A stretch of DNA of 64,000 nucleotides, from NCBI RefSeq assembly GCF_013284035.1, contig NZ_CP054141.1:744001-808000 (forward strand). The letters are read 5' to 3'. Both the position numbers and the translations under genes were made by a program. Shown piece by piece: positions 37,401 through 45,636 of this stretch; the stretch's first letter is position 1, and the number at the start of each line of letters is the position of its first letter. This DNA is from Flavobacterium sp. M31R6 (GTDB lineage Bacteria; Bacteroidota; Bacteroidia; Flavobacteriales; Flavobacteriaceae). The notes under the pieces are model-generated. The model ran no database searches. It saw only the letters and a program-made list of their open reading frames with translations, and was not told the origin of the DNA.

Positions 37401-40379
37401 ACAGGAACATATGCTACTTTGCCTGCGACACCTGCACAACCGGGTATTATAGCAGGTACAACTCCTCAATGTCCTTCATTGACGGGACAAGTTTACAGCA
37501 TAGCTGCTGTTACCAATGCTTCAACATATAACTGGACAGTTCCAACAGGTTGGGTTATAACAGGAGGTGCAGGTACCACAAGTATTACTGTGACTACAGG
37601 TACATCTGGACAAAACGGGAATATTGGTGTTGCGGCTGTAAATAGTTGTGGGACTAGCGCTGTGAGAAATCTTGCTGTAACAGTAGTTGCTACCGCAAGT
37701 GTAGGAGGAACTTTAGGGGGTAGCGCAACGGTTTGTTCAGGAACAAATAGTACTTTGTTTACACTATCTGGCTATACAGGTGTTATTCAAAGTTGGGAAT
37801 CATCTACCGATAATTTTGTGTCCATAGTTACACCTATAGGCATTACCACAACAACATATACCGCTGCAAATTTGACTAGTACTACTCAATATAGAGTAGT
37901 TGTAAAAAATGGTGGAAGTTGTGCCGTGAACTCAACAATTGGTACGGTTACCGTTACACCTACCTTAACGGCTGCCAGTGTTCTGCCAAACAGTGGGCAA
38001 TCTATTTGTGCCAATGGATCTGGAACTCTTTTGACAATTACAGATACAGGCGGCGGTGCAATTACTCATCAATGGGGAAAACGTGCTGTTTCAGGCGGAA
38101 CTATTACGAATATATCAGGAGCTACGGGATCAACTTATACTCCAACAGGAGTTGATTTAACTCCGGGTACCTGGTTTGTAGTTTGTACATCAACACCAGC
38201 ATGTGGCAGTCCTATAATCTCAAATGAAGTTCAGGTTGTCGTAAATACAATTCCTGCAGCACCTACAGTCGGTCCGATTGTGCAACCCAGCTGTACTGTA
38301 AATATTGGCTCTGTTTTGTTAACGGGATTACCCGTTTCTGGGACACTTAATCCTGGAAATATTACCTATTCTGGAACGAGTTATACTGTGAATGGCTTAT
38401 CGTCAGGGACATATTATTATACCGTTTCAAATGGCACTTGTTCATCATTGTCATCTGCAGCTGTTTCAATAAATGCAACTACTACCAATACTTGGAATGG
38501 TTCTTCTTGGTCTGCAGGAACACCTACAACATCTCAAAGTCTTGTTTTTAATGGTAATTATAGCTTAACTGGGGATATTCAGGGTTGTTCGTGTCAGGTG
38601 AATTCTGGCTTTACCGTAACTATCCCTAGCGGAAATACAATGACAATCACCAATGCGGTAACTAATGGAGGTATTTTAATCTTCGAGAACAATGCAAGTT
38701 TGATTCAGTTGAATGATGGTGCTGTTAATACCGGAAAAATTATTTACAAGAGGGAAACGACACCAATGAAGAATTTTGATTATACGTATTGGTCATCACC
38801 GGTAAAAGACCAAGTTCTGAATGTATTATCTCCGAATACTTTATTTGATAAGTACATGAGTTACTCGATGAATAAATGGGTAGTTGAGCCAGCTACAAGC
38901 ACTATGAATGGTCCAGGGAAGGGATTTATTATACGTGTTCCTAAGCCTCAATTTTGGCCAGACCCTATGGCAACTACTTATATTCAGCCGGTACAGTTTG
39001 AAGGAGTTCCAAATAATGGAGTGTATACTTTGCAAATTGATCCAATAGGATATAGTAACCTGATCGGGAATCCATATCCGTCGGTTATGAGTGCCGATGA
39101 CTTTTTAATGGAAAATAGTGTCAATAATACTAGGCTAGAGGGAACCATTCGTTTATGGACGCATAGTTCGAGTATAGCGAACCAAAAATATGCTGGTGCG
39201 GATTATGCCTCTTATAATTTGACAGGGGGTACAGCGGCGGTTACCGGTGGCGAACAACCTTCCGGTAATATAGCGGCAGGCCAATCTTTTTTTGTAAAAA
39301 GTGCTGGAGCCGGCCCCGTAGTTTTTAACAATAGTATGCGAGTAGCTATTCATTCAGGAGATAATTCGCAATTTTTTAAAGGAACAAAATCAAAGAAGAC
39401 TTCAATTGAGAAGCATCGCGTTTGGTTGAGTTTAAGCAATACGGAAGGAGCTTTCAAAGAATTGCTGGTAGGATATGCTACAGGTGCTACCAATGGGGTT
39501 GATAATGCTTATGACGGAGCGTCTAGTACCAGTTATAAATACGTTGATTTTTACAGTATTAATAATAATGCCAATTATATTATACAAGGACGTGCTGTTC
39601 CATTTGACAAAACGGACAAAGTGCCATTGGGTTATAAATCGACATTAGAAGGAACTTTTGTGATAAGCATTGATAAAGTAGACGGAGTTCTGGCCACGCA
39701 GCCTGTTTTTATTGAAGATAAATTGAACAATGTCATTCATAATTTAAAGGATGGACCCTATTCATTCACTACTGTTGCGGGAGTTTTTGATAATCGTTTT
39801 GTGTTGCGTTATACTGATAATACTCCAGTTGTAACACCGCCGGCTGTAGTCGTTCCTCCAGTAGTGGTTGAACCTCCGGTAGTTGTAGCTCCTCCTGTGG
39901 TAGTAGAGCCACCGGTTATTGTAGTACCCCCAGTGGTAGTTGATCCTCCTGTAGTAGTTGTGCCGCCAGTAGTGGTAGAACCACCAGTTGTTGTAACGCC
40001 TCCGGTAGTTGTAGATCCTCCTGTAGTAGTTGTGCCTCCTGTAGTGATTGATCCACCAGTTGTTGTAACTCCTCCAGTGATAGTAATTCCTCCGGTAAGT
40101 GGTTTGGATCCGACTTTGGGAAATCCATCTTTCGAGAAAAAAGATAAATCGGTTATTGTATCGGTGAAAGATCGTCAAATAAAAGTTAACTCTTTCGATG
40201 AAACAATTGCCACGTTGATGGTTTATGACTTGAGAGGAAGGTTGCTTTACGAGAATGACAATGTGAATAAAAATGAGTTTATTATTCAGAATTTAACCTC
40301 AAGTGATCAATTTTTAATTGTTGTGACCCAATTGGTAAACGGTAAGTGGGTGACGAAAGAAATTATCTTTAAAAATTAA
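34440..40379 (+). CDS. Array gene 5: giant T9SS-secreted protein with two PA14-like domains
   Basis: 1979 residues from the ATG at 34440; the frame extends 14 codons further up, but MKLKLLSLFFFVLLSK starts a normal signal peptide ending SFAQ. Two PA14-like domains are seen at about 155-308 (GDDGVRLTVDGVKVFDRW) and 633-793 (GDDGIRLYVDGALVFDAW), each followed by an Ig-like unit with NPTINFQWQSS and an FN3-like unit with a LNVGNV segment. PA14 domains commonly bind carbohydrate. PKD/Ig-like domains lead to the array module (about 1390-1790), a short linker (1796-1886) and a T9SS-like C-terminal domain. The module is nearly identical to genes 3/4, whereas the C-terminal domain is closest to gene 1, so the gene looks mosaic. 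Confidence 0.88.
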   Translation: MKLKLLSLFFFVLLSKNISFAQCTFANQPFNGVVQSICYNTEVIAPNVGEVATTGVTVGSYVAVNVTKGYTYSIKTTNTDLGFIKRITLFDSSATGVSLATVISTTNNTAISLGWTASFTGVLYVQFNNNGNSCASSSSADTITITYTGGNDISDSPATYGIDSWVGHLYNFSNAVASPPSDANAFGNYLGYFNVGTQNFIQNYGGNDVCFPYTANDVPATLRTDTFAVKYRMQSTLTGCYLVTVRGDDGVRLTVDGVKVFDRWVQQSATTYDNILVYLNGHSDLLLEYYEKNGSNDVNFTMVPFVASTNSITGPTPSSVCSGFAPGVIDGSSFIYNGATVNPTINFQWQSSSDNVTWSNIAGATSEDYSPPATTTTTLNVPVYYRRVVSAVAATASSCVYNSNSILVTTSPVGTLTVPVANTVSGVTCSQVVANWSASTNASSYLLDVATDSGFTIILPSYSNLNVGNVTTYTITNLPPAATYYYRVRAMNGCNTTASSGTISFTTSAFVPTTSAGTYQICVDSPTLNTIATAPVNSGQYVTLDVVQGFTYTFSVGDVFSGLNESLNILDASTNNNVSPTAFSSAPTGTSITWKATFSGSINVVLFSNDCSNSGAIGGSLQLKLISVGNTLDLQAAVGTNTWVGHVYNWTGGVPPGGASPSALAASSPFVNANYVGYYNEGAETIAQGFGGDPSCFKTYSNGVNRTNIYADKFAVRYRMKSTKPAGCYIATMNGDDGIRLYVDGALVFDAWKDQGNTVYGSVLIYLNGNSDLVFDYYENGGGNVVGFSLTPFVVSQNTITAPNPALLCSGTTPNAITGTLTYNGATANPTINFQWQSSPDNSTWTDIAGATSQNYTPVAVTTTTLNVTVYYRRVVVGSSTATSGCTYTSNVISITTSPGIAAAPLSPVGSAATCNQLTANWTASSNVTNYRLDVSTSNTFASFVAGYNNLNVGNVIAYNVTGLTAGITYYFRIRAVNGCGTSVDSATGTYATLPATPAQPGIIAGTTPQCPSLTGQVYSIAAVTNASTYNWTVPTGWVITGGAGTTSITVTTGTSGQNGNIGVAAVNSCGTSAVRNLAVTVVATASVGGTLGGSATVCSGTNSTLFTLSGYTGVIQSWESSTDNFVSIVTPIGITTTTYTAANLTSTTQYRVVVKNGGSCAVNSTIGTVTVTPTLTAASVLPNSGQSICANGSGTLLTITDTGGGAITHQWGKRAVSGGTITNISGATGSTYTPTGVDLTPGTWFVVCTSTPACGSPIISNEVQVVVNTIPAAPTVGPIVQPSCTVNIGSVLLTGLPVSGTLNPGNITYSGTSYTVNGLSSGTYYYTVSNGTCSSLSSAAVSINATTTNTWNGSSWSAGTPTTSQSLVFNGNYSLTGDIQGCSCQVNSGFTVTIPSGNTMTITNAVTNGGILIFENNASLIQLNDGAVNTGKIIYKRETTPMKNFDYTYWSSPVKDQVLNVLSPNTLFDKYMSYSMNKWVVEPATSTMNGPGKGFIIRVPKPQFWPDPMATTYIQPVQFEGVPNNGVYTLQIDPIGYSNLIGNPYPSVMSADDFLMENSVNNTRLEGTIRLWTHSSSIANQKYAGADYASYNLTGGTAAVTGGEQPSGNIAAGQSFFVKSAGAGPVVFNNSMRVAIHSGDNSQFFKGTKSKKTSIEKHRVWLSLSNTEGAFKELLVGYATGATNGVDNAYDGASSTSYKYVDFYSINNNANYIIQGRAVPFDKTDKVPLGYKSTLEGTFVISIDKVDGVLATQPVFIEDKLNNVIHNLKDGPYSFTTVAGVFDNRFVLRYTDNTPVVTPPAVVVPPVVVEPPVVVAPPVVVEPPVIVVPPVVVDPPVVVVPPVVVEPPVVVTPPVVVDPPVVVVPPVVIDPPVVVTPPVIVIPPVSGLDPTLGNPSFEKKDKSVIVSVKDRQIKVNSFDETIATLMVYDLRGRLLYENDNVNKNEFIIQNLTSSDQFLIVVTQLVNGKWVTKEIIFKN
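39829..40100 (+). repeat. 18-bp Val/Pro minisatellite in gene 5
   Basis: About 15 X-P-P-V-V-V units, the shortest tract in the array. It starts like genes 3 and 4 and ends like gene 1 (IVIPPVSGLDPT). Confidence 0.9.
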
Positions 40380-40400
40380 TCTATATATACTACAATTTGC

Positions 40401-40436
40401 AATCCCATTCTGGTTATTCAGAATGGGATTTTTTTG
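40401..40436 (+). terminator. Terminator after gene 5
   Basis: AATCCCATTCTG pairs perfectly with CAGAATGGGATT, followed by Ts. Confidence 0.9.
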
Positions 40437-40627
40437 TTTTTAGTATTTAATGATTTCAAAATAGTTAATATAAATTAAGATACCCGAGGCGATATTTATC
40501 ATTGGCACGCGAGGAGTAATTTGTTTTCATGTAAGAAATTAAATTAAAAATTATAAATACATTATAATATAATTCTTATTTTAGTATTGTGTTATTGTTT
40601 TTATGGGATTAATTCAATATTATGTTT

Positions 40628-43549
40628 ATGAAAAAAAAAATTTTCGTTTTCCTGATTTTTATTTCTTCACCTATTTTAATTTTTGGACAATCTATATTTG
40701 ATAATCCTATCAATGGAGTCAATCCTGATGAATCAAATCCTTACATTATTGGACAAATTGTAGACCCAAATATTACGGTTAGCGGTATTGGTAGAGGTAC
40801 TGGAATATATGGTATAAATACAAATAATAGGTATAATGGCAGAGGCTGGAAATCGGATGTGTTAGATCCTAATGCTTATTTTGAGTTTACACTAATTCCA
40901 AATACAGATAAAAAAATTGATTTTATTAGTTTTGTATATACAGGACAAGTGTCTATAAATGGCCCCACTCTTTTTGCTTTTCGTTCCAGTCTAGATAATT
41001 TTACATCAGATATAGGTGTTGTTACGGCAACGGGTTCAACAGTTTCTTTGTCTGCTACTGAATTTCAAAATGTAGCTTCTTCCATTACCTTTAGATTATA
41101 TGGTTGGGCAGCCAATATGGGAACAGGGACTTTTAGTGTTAATGATTTTCAATTTAATGGTAATATATCTTGTGCAGCTCCACAAATACCTATATTGCCG
41201 GAAACAAGTCTTAGCTGTTCATCGACTTCTTTTGCGTTGAATTGGTCAGCTTCTTTACAAGCTTCAAATTATTTTATCGATGTGGCTACTGATTCTGGTT
41301 TTATGAATAATCTTGCAGGCTATCAAAATAAAGACTTAGCAAATGCTTTATCCGAAACTGTTGGAGGATTGACAGCAGGGAAAACTTATTATGTTCGATT
41401 GCGTTCAGCCAATAGTTGTGCCACAAGTAGTTTTTCCAATACTATAAAAGTAGCTCCACTGGAAACTATTTATGATGGGACATGGTCTAATGGTATTCCT
41501 GATGCGACCAAGAACGTACGGTTTTTAAGTGATTTTAATGTAAATACGACTCTAGAAGCTTGTTCTTGTCAAATAGATTCGGGTATTGCAGTCCATGTAG
41601 ATTCTGGCGTAGTTTTAAAGCTTGTAAATGGATTGGATGTAAAGGGTAGTGGCATACTAACTTTCGAGAATAATTCGAGTTTTATTCAGATAAATAATGC
41701 CGCAGTGAATACCGGAAAAATTATCTATAAGCGAGAAACTACGCCGATGAAGAATTTTGATTATACGTATTGGTCGTCGCCCGTGCAGGATCAAGTGCTA
41801 AATGTTTTATCTCCTAATACTTTATCGGATAAATACATGAGTTATTCGATGAACAAATGGGGGATTGAGCCGGCGACAAACACCATGAATCCTCCAGGAA
41901 AAGGATTTATTATTCGTGTTCCGAAGCCGCAATTTTGGCCAAATCCAGTGGCAGCTACTTATATTCAGCCGGTACAGTTTGAAGGGATTCCTAACAATGG
42001 AGCTTACACCTTGCCGATTGATCCAACGGGTTATAGTAACCTGATCGGAAATCCATATCCATCAGCGATGAGTGCAGATGCTTTTTTATTGGAAAACAGC
42101 ATCAATAATCCTAGGCTAGAGGGAACGATTCGTTTTTGGACACACAATACAGCTGTTACTAATTTGAAATATTCGGGAACGGATTATGCTTCTTATAATT
42201 ATCTAGGAGGAGTGGGAACCAGCGGTAATTTTGTGGATGCAAACGGGAACGGTGTTATGGATGCCGGAGAAGAACAAATTGTTAATAAGCCTTTAGGATA
42301 TATAGCGGCGGGACAATCTTTCTTTGTGAAAAGTGCTACTGCAGTAGGGCCTGTTGTTTTTAACAATGGCATGCGTGTAGGGACTTCAGGTAAAAACGCT
42401 CAATTTTTTAAAGGGACTAGTTCCAAAACTGCTGCCATTGAGAAACATCGAGTTTGGTTGAATCTAACCAATACAGAAGGGGCTTTCAAGCAAATGTTAG
42501 TGGGTTATGCCACAGGGGCAACGAATGGTTTTGATAGTGTCTTTGATGGAAAATCACAAGACAGCAACAAATTCATTGATTTTTACAGTATCAATGAAAA
42601 CACCAATTTTGTGATTCAGGGGCGTGCGGTTCCATTTGACAAAACGGATAAAGTGCCATTGGGTTATAAAACGACTATCGAAGGAACTTTTACGATAAGC
42701 ATTGACGAAGTAGACGGGGTCTTGGCTACGCAGCCTGTTTTTGTTGAAGATAAAGTGACTAATGTCATTCATAATTTAAAGGACGGACCTTATTCATTCA
42801 CTACAGCGGTAGGGGTTTTTAATGATCGTTTTGTGTTGCGTTACAAAGACAATACGCCAGTTGTAATTCCACCTGTGGTAGTTGAGCCTCCGGTTGTTGT
42901 CGAACCTCCAGTTGTAGTTGAGCCATTAGTTGTTGTAGATCCACCTGTTATTGTAACACCTCCAGTGGCTGTAGATTCTCCTATTGTGGTTACGCCTCCT
43001 GTGGTAGTCGAGCCCCCCATTGTTGTAACACCTCCAGTGGTAGTTGAGCCACCAGTAGCTACAGAGCCACCCGTTGTTGTAACACCACCAGTGGTTGTAG
43101 ATCCTCCGGTTGTGGTTACGGCTCCTGTGGTAGTCGAGCCCCCTATTGTTGTAACACCACCAGTAGCTGTAGAGCCTCCAGTAGTGATTGTGCCTCAGGT
43201 AGTTGCAGAACCTCCAGTGATGGTTGATTCACTGATTGTTGTAACGCCTCCGGTGATAGAAATTCCTCCGGTAAGTGGTTTGGATCCAACATTAGAAAAT
43301 CCATCTTTTGATAAAAAAGATAAATCAGTTATTGTGTCTGTCAATAATCATCAAATAAAAATCAGTTCGTTTAACGGAAATATTGGTAAAATATTGGTTT
43401 TTGATTTGAGAGGAAGATTGCTTTATGAAAAGAGTAATATCGAGAAAGAGCAATTTGTTATCTCAGATTTAATTCCAAAGCATCAAATTTTAATTGTAAA
43501 AACGGTTTTTGGCAGTAGTATCAGTCGCATTGATAAAATCCTTTTTTAA
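40628..43549 (+). CDS. Array gene 6: T9SS-secreted protein with short ectodomain
   Basis: 973 residues from the second in-frame ATG (40628, MKKKIFVFLIFISSP); an ATG two codons earlier is possible. The signal peptide ends IFGQ. A beta-sandwich of about 160 residues (FTLIPNTDKKIDFISF, FRLYGWAANMGTGTFSVNDF) is not matched elsewhere in the array. One FN3-like repeat follows (about 186-276), then the array module (about 300-740), a linker (744-882) and a T9SS-like C-terminal domain. That last domain differs from the other five after its start (VFDLRGRLLYEKSNIEKEQ and a FGSSISRIDKILF end). The module is nearly identical in DNA to gene 1, 24 kb upstream. Confidence 0.87.
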   Translation: MKKKIFVFLIFISSPILIFGQSIFDNPINGVNPDESNPYIIGQIVDPNITVSGIGRGTGIYGINTNNRYNGRGWKSDVLDPNAYFEFTLIPNTDKKIDFISFVYTGQVSINGPTLFAFRSSLDNFTSDIGVVTATGSTVSLSATEFQNVASSITFRLYGWAANMGTGTFSVNDFQFNGNISCAAPQIPILPETSLSCSSTSFALNWSASLQASNYFIDVATDSGFMNNLAGYQNKDLANALSETVGGLTAGKTYYVRLRSANSCATSSFSNTIKVAPLETIYDGTWSNGIPDATKNVRFLSDFNVNTTLEACSCQIDSGIAVHVDSGVVLKLVNGLDVKGSGILTFENNSSFIQINNAAVNTGKIIYKRETTPMKNFDYTYWSSPVQDQVLNVLSPNTLSDKYMSYSMNKWGIEPATNTMNPPGKGFIIRVPKPQFWPNPVAATYIQPVQFEGIPNNGAYTLPIDPTGYSNLIGNPYPSAMSADAFLLENSINNPRLEGTIRFWTHNTAVTNLKYSGTDYASYNYLGGVGTSGNFVDANGNGVMDAGEEQIVNKPLGYIAAGQSFFVKSATAVGPVVFNNGMRVGTSGKNAQFFKGTSSKTAAIEKHRVWLNLTNTEGAFKQMLVGYATGATNGFDSVFDGKSQDSNKFIDFYSINENTNFVIQGRAVPFDKTDKVPLGYKTTIEGTFTISIDEVDGVLATQPVFVEDKVTNVIHNLKDGPYSFTTAVGVFNDRFVLRYKDNTPVVIPPVVVEPPVVVEPPVVVEPLVVVDPPVIVTPPVAVDSPIVVTPPVVVEPPIVVTPPVVVEPPVATEPPVVVTPPVVVDPPVVVTAPVVVEPPIVVTPPVAVEPPVVIVPQVVAEPPVMVDSLIVVTPPVIEIPPVSGLDPTLENPSFDKKDKSVIVSVNNHQIKISSFNGNIGKILVFDLRGRLLYEKSNIEKEQFVISDLIPKHQILIVKTVFGSSISRIDKILF
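41711..42902 (+). repeat. 1.19-kb direct repeat, copy B (in gene 6)
   Basis: Partner of 17259-18450 in gene 1. Both lie in the same orientation and reading frame, and together they enclose genes 2 to 5. Confidence 0.9.
42860..43275 (+). repeat. 18-bp Val/Pro minisatellite in gene 6
   Basis: About 23 X-P-P-V-V-V-type units, with more substitutions (T-A-P, V-P-Q) than in genes 3 to 5. Confidence 0.88.
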
Positions 43550-43566
43550 TTTATGTCAAATAACTA

Positions 43567-43600
43567 AAAAACCCCATTTTCATGTCGAAAATGAGGTTTT
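43567..43600. terminator. Bidirectional terminator between gene 6 and bioB
   Basis: AAACCCCATTTTC pairs with GAAAATGAGGTTT across a short loop. A/T runs on both sides let it serve both convergent genes. Confidence 0.8.
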
Positions 43601-43619
43601 ACTATTCTGATAAAAAGAT

Positions 43620-44705
43620 TTATTTTCCTTTTATGGATGCTTCCAAGTTTTTTTCAATCGTATGACCTGGTCTAGTCCATTTTGGTTTTTCACCAAGTGA
43701 TTCAAATTGTGAATCTACTGCTTCAACAGTTGGTCGCTGTGCTGCTTTTTTAAATGGTTTTTGAGGTTTTAAACCTAATAAATCAAACATTTTCATGTCT
43801 TCATTAACATCAGGATTTGGTGTTGTAAGTAATTTGTCTCCGGCAAAAATAGAGTTGGCTCCAGCAAAGAAACACATGGCTTGCCCTTCGCGGCTCATAT
43901 TCATTCTTCCAGCTGATAAACGGACTTGAGTTTCTGGCATTACAATTCTGGTGGTAGCAACCATTCGAATCATTTCCCAAATTTCCACCGGTTTTTCATC
44001 TTCCATCGGAGTGCCTTCTACAGCTACTAAAGCATTGATCGGAACCGATTCCGGTTGAGGGTTTAAAGTGGAAAGTGCCACAAGCATTCCTGCTCTGTCT
44101 TCTATGCTTTCTCCCATTCCAATAATTCCTCCGCTACAAACCGTAACACTGGTTTTACGAACGTTTTCTATAGTTTGCAAACGATCTTCAAATCCACGAG
44201 TCGAGATAACTTCTTTATAGTAGTCCTCTGAAGTGTCTAAGTTGTGATTGTAAGCGTAAAGACCAGCTTCTGCCAATCGTTGAGCTTGGTTTTCGGTAAT
44301 CATACCCAAGGTACAACATACTTCCATATCCATTTTGTTAATAGTACGAACCATTTCCAAAACTTGGTCAAACTCAGGACCATCCTTTACGTTTCTCCAA
44401 GCGGCTCCCATACATACACGGGAAGAACCTCCAGATTTGGCTCTAAGAGCCTGTGCTTTGACTTGGTTTACGGACATTAAATCATTTCCTTCAACTCCAG
44501 TGTTGTATCTCGCTGCTTGTGGGCAGTAGCCACAATCTTCAGAACAGCCACCAGTTTTAATGGAAACCAAAGTAGAAACCTGAACCACGTTTGGGTCGTG
44601 GTGTTCCCGATGGATCGTAGCTGCTTCAAAAAGCAAATCCATCATGGGTTTATTATAAATAGCAATAATTTCTTCTTTCGTCCAGTTGTGTTTTGTGATA
44701 CTCAT
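43620..44705 (-). CDS. bioB: Biotin synthase
   Basis: 361 residues from the ATG at 44705 (MSITKHNWTKEEI). The open frame reaches 44729, but that start would overlap the promoter -7 box. The radical-SAM cluster motif reads GGCSEDCGYCPQAARY (CxxxCxxC), followed by conserved VCMGAAWR, YNHNLDTSEDYY and CSGGIIGMGE segments. It inserts sulfur into dethiobiotin using SAM and Fe-S clusters. It completes the pathway begun by bioF, bioD and bioA, which lie 31 kb away on the other side of the array. It has its own promoter. Confidence 0.96.
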   Translation of the reverse strand: MSITKHNWTKEEIIAIYNKPMMDLLFEAATIHREHHDPNVVQVSTLVSIKTGGCSEDCGYCPQAARYNTGVEGNDLMSVNQVKAQALRAKSGGSSRVCMGAAWRNVKDGPEFDQVLEMVRTINKMDMEVCCTLGMITENQAQRLAEAGLYAYNHNLDTSEDYYKEVISTRGFEDRLQTIENVRKTSVTVCSGGIIGMGESIEDRAGMLVALSTLNPQPESVPINALVAVEGTPMEDEKPVEIWEMIRMVATTRIVMPETQVRLSAGRMNMSREGQAMCFFAGANSIFAGDKLLTTPNPDVNEDMKMFDLLGLKPQKPFKKAAQRPTVEAVDSQFESLGEKPKWTRPGHTIEKNLEASIKGK

Positions 44706-44726
44706 CGATCCTTTATTTTGATGCCC

Positions 44727-44757
44727 CAAAAGTAATCAAATTGTTCTAAAGAAGCAA
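44727..44757 (-). promoter_or_regulatory. Promoter of bioB
   Basis: On the minus strand TTG (44757-44755) is followed after 20 bp by TACTTTTG (44734-44727), a full match to the Bacteroidota consensus. Transcription should start near 44720, about 15 bases before the chosen ATG. Confidence 0.72.
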
Positions 44758-44805
44758 TGTGCAAGGCTTAAAAAGACTTACTGTGAATAGTTTGAAAAAA
44801 GGAGT

Positions 44806-45243
44806 TTAATCGGCTATAAATTTGTCGTTATAGTAAAGTATTAATAGCAAAGTTACAATTACTGACGAGGCAATTCCTTCGAAAAACAATGAAAAGCAAT
44901 ACATATTGATTGAAGGATGGCCACCGAATAAAAAACTCTCCGATAAATTATGGATATAAGCATCGCCACCTCTCATATAGCTGTAAACCAGTAGTCCAAC
45001 AACAGATAAAACGACACCGATTATACAAGTGGTTAAGGCAGCCAATATATTGGGTACAAATTTTGTCTTGCCGTGGGAAACCCTTGAGCGCAACGTGTCA
45101 TTTACGGCATATATAACGAAGAACACATTCATCAACCTCAAATAGAAAATATTGGATAAACCCAAAAATTCCATTAAAAGAAAATAGGTTCCTATTGATA
45201 TAAAGATGAAGAACCCGTTTTTAATTTCTTTTTTTACTTTCAT
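44806..45243 (-). CDS. Small integral membrane protein, family not recognised
   Basis: 145 residues with four predicted membrane helices: IKNGFFIFISIGTYFLLMEF, YLRLMNVFFVIYAVN, ILAALTTCIIGVVLSVVGLL and a last one around FEGIASSVIVTLLLILYY. There is no signal peptide. Short basic loops (SRVSHGKTKF) suggest orientation but no activity. The overall plan recalls small four-helix Bacteroidota membrane proteins of unknown function. It is upstream of bioB on the same strand but separated by the bioB promoter. Confidence 0.75.
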   Translation of the reverse strand: MKVKKEIKNGFFIFISIGTYFLLMEFLGLSNIFYLRLMNVFFVIYAVNDTLRSRVSHGKTKFVPNILAALTTCIIGVVLSVVGLLVYSYMRGGDAYIHNLSESFLFGGHPSINMYCFSLFFEGIASSVIVTLLLILYYNDKFIAD

Positions 45244-45404
45244 GGTGTAGTTTTTTAAAAGTTAGAAATTCAATATGTATTTGGAAATCAGATATGTTGA
45301 CATAAATTTACAAAAAATAAACGAAATCGATGTAATTAATTGCAGAAGAGTTTTATGTCCGCATTTTTGAAAAGTAATGTGAATTAATAGCTTGTAAAAT
45401 CGTT

Positions 45405-45552
45405 TACTGCGTCAGTTCGCTAAAGCTCGTGTGGGAGTGCCACCATAAAGCAAAGGGACCAAATCACTATACGGTGATTCGGTCCCTTTTCTTTATGCTG
45501 CCGGGCTATCCGCCTACTTCGTTAGCTTGCTCTTATCCCTCACTCGAGACCA
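45405..45552. repeat. Flavobacterium-style intergenic inverted-repeat element 1
   Basis: The core hairpin at 45445-45496 has a stem of about 22 pairs (AAAGGGACC and AATCAC against GTGATT and GGTCCCTTT) with few mismatches. It is flanked by GTGGGAGTGCCACC on the left and GCCGGGCTATCCGCC and TTATCCCTCACTCG on the right. Elements of related layout are at 50789-50900 and 61570-61690. Confidence 0.65.
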
Positions 45553-45636
45553 AGGCGTTTGGTTTATTTTTTCAACGATAATTATAGATTGGTCTTGCCC
45601 AAATCGAACATACTTATTCTTAAAGTAAATAGTAAT

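Noticed and set aside
13752..43549. Prophage or insertion-sequence origin of the array
   Set aside because: No transposase, integrase or phage structural gene was found among or beside the six genes, and the genes have host-type T9SS tails and terminators.
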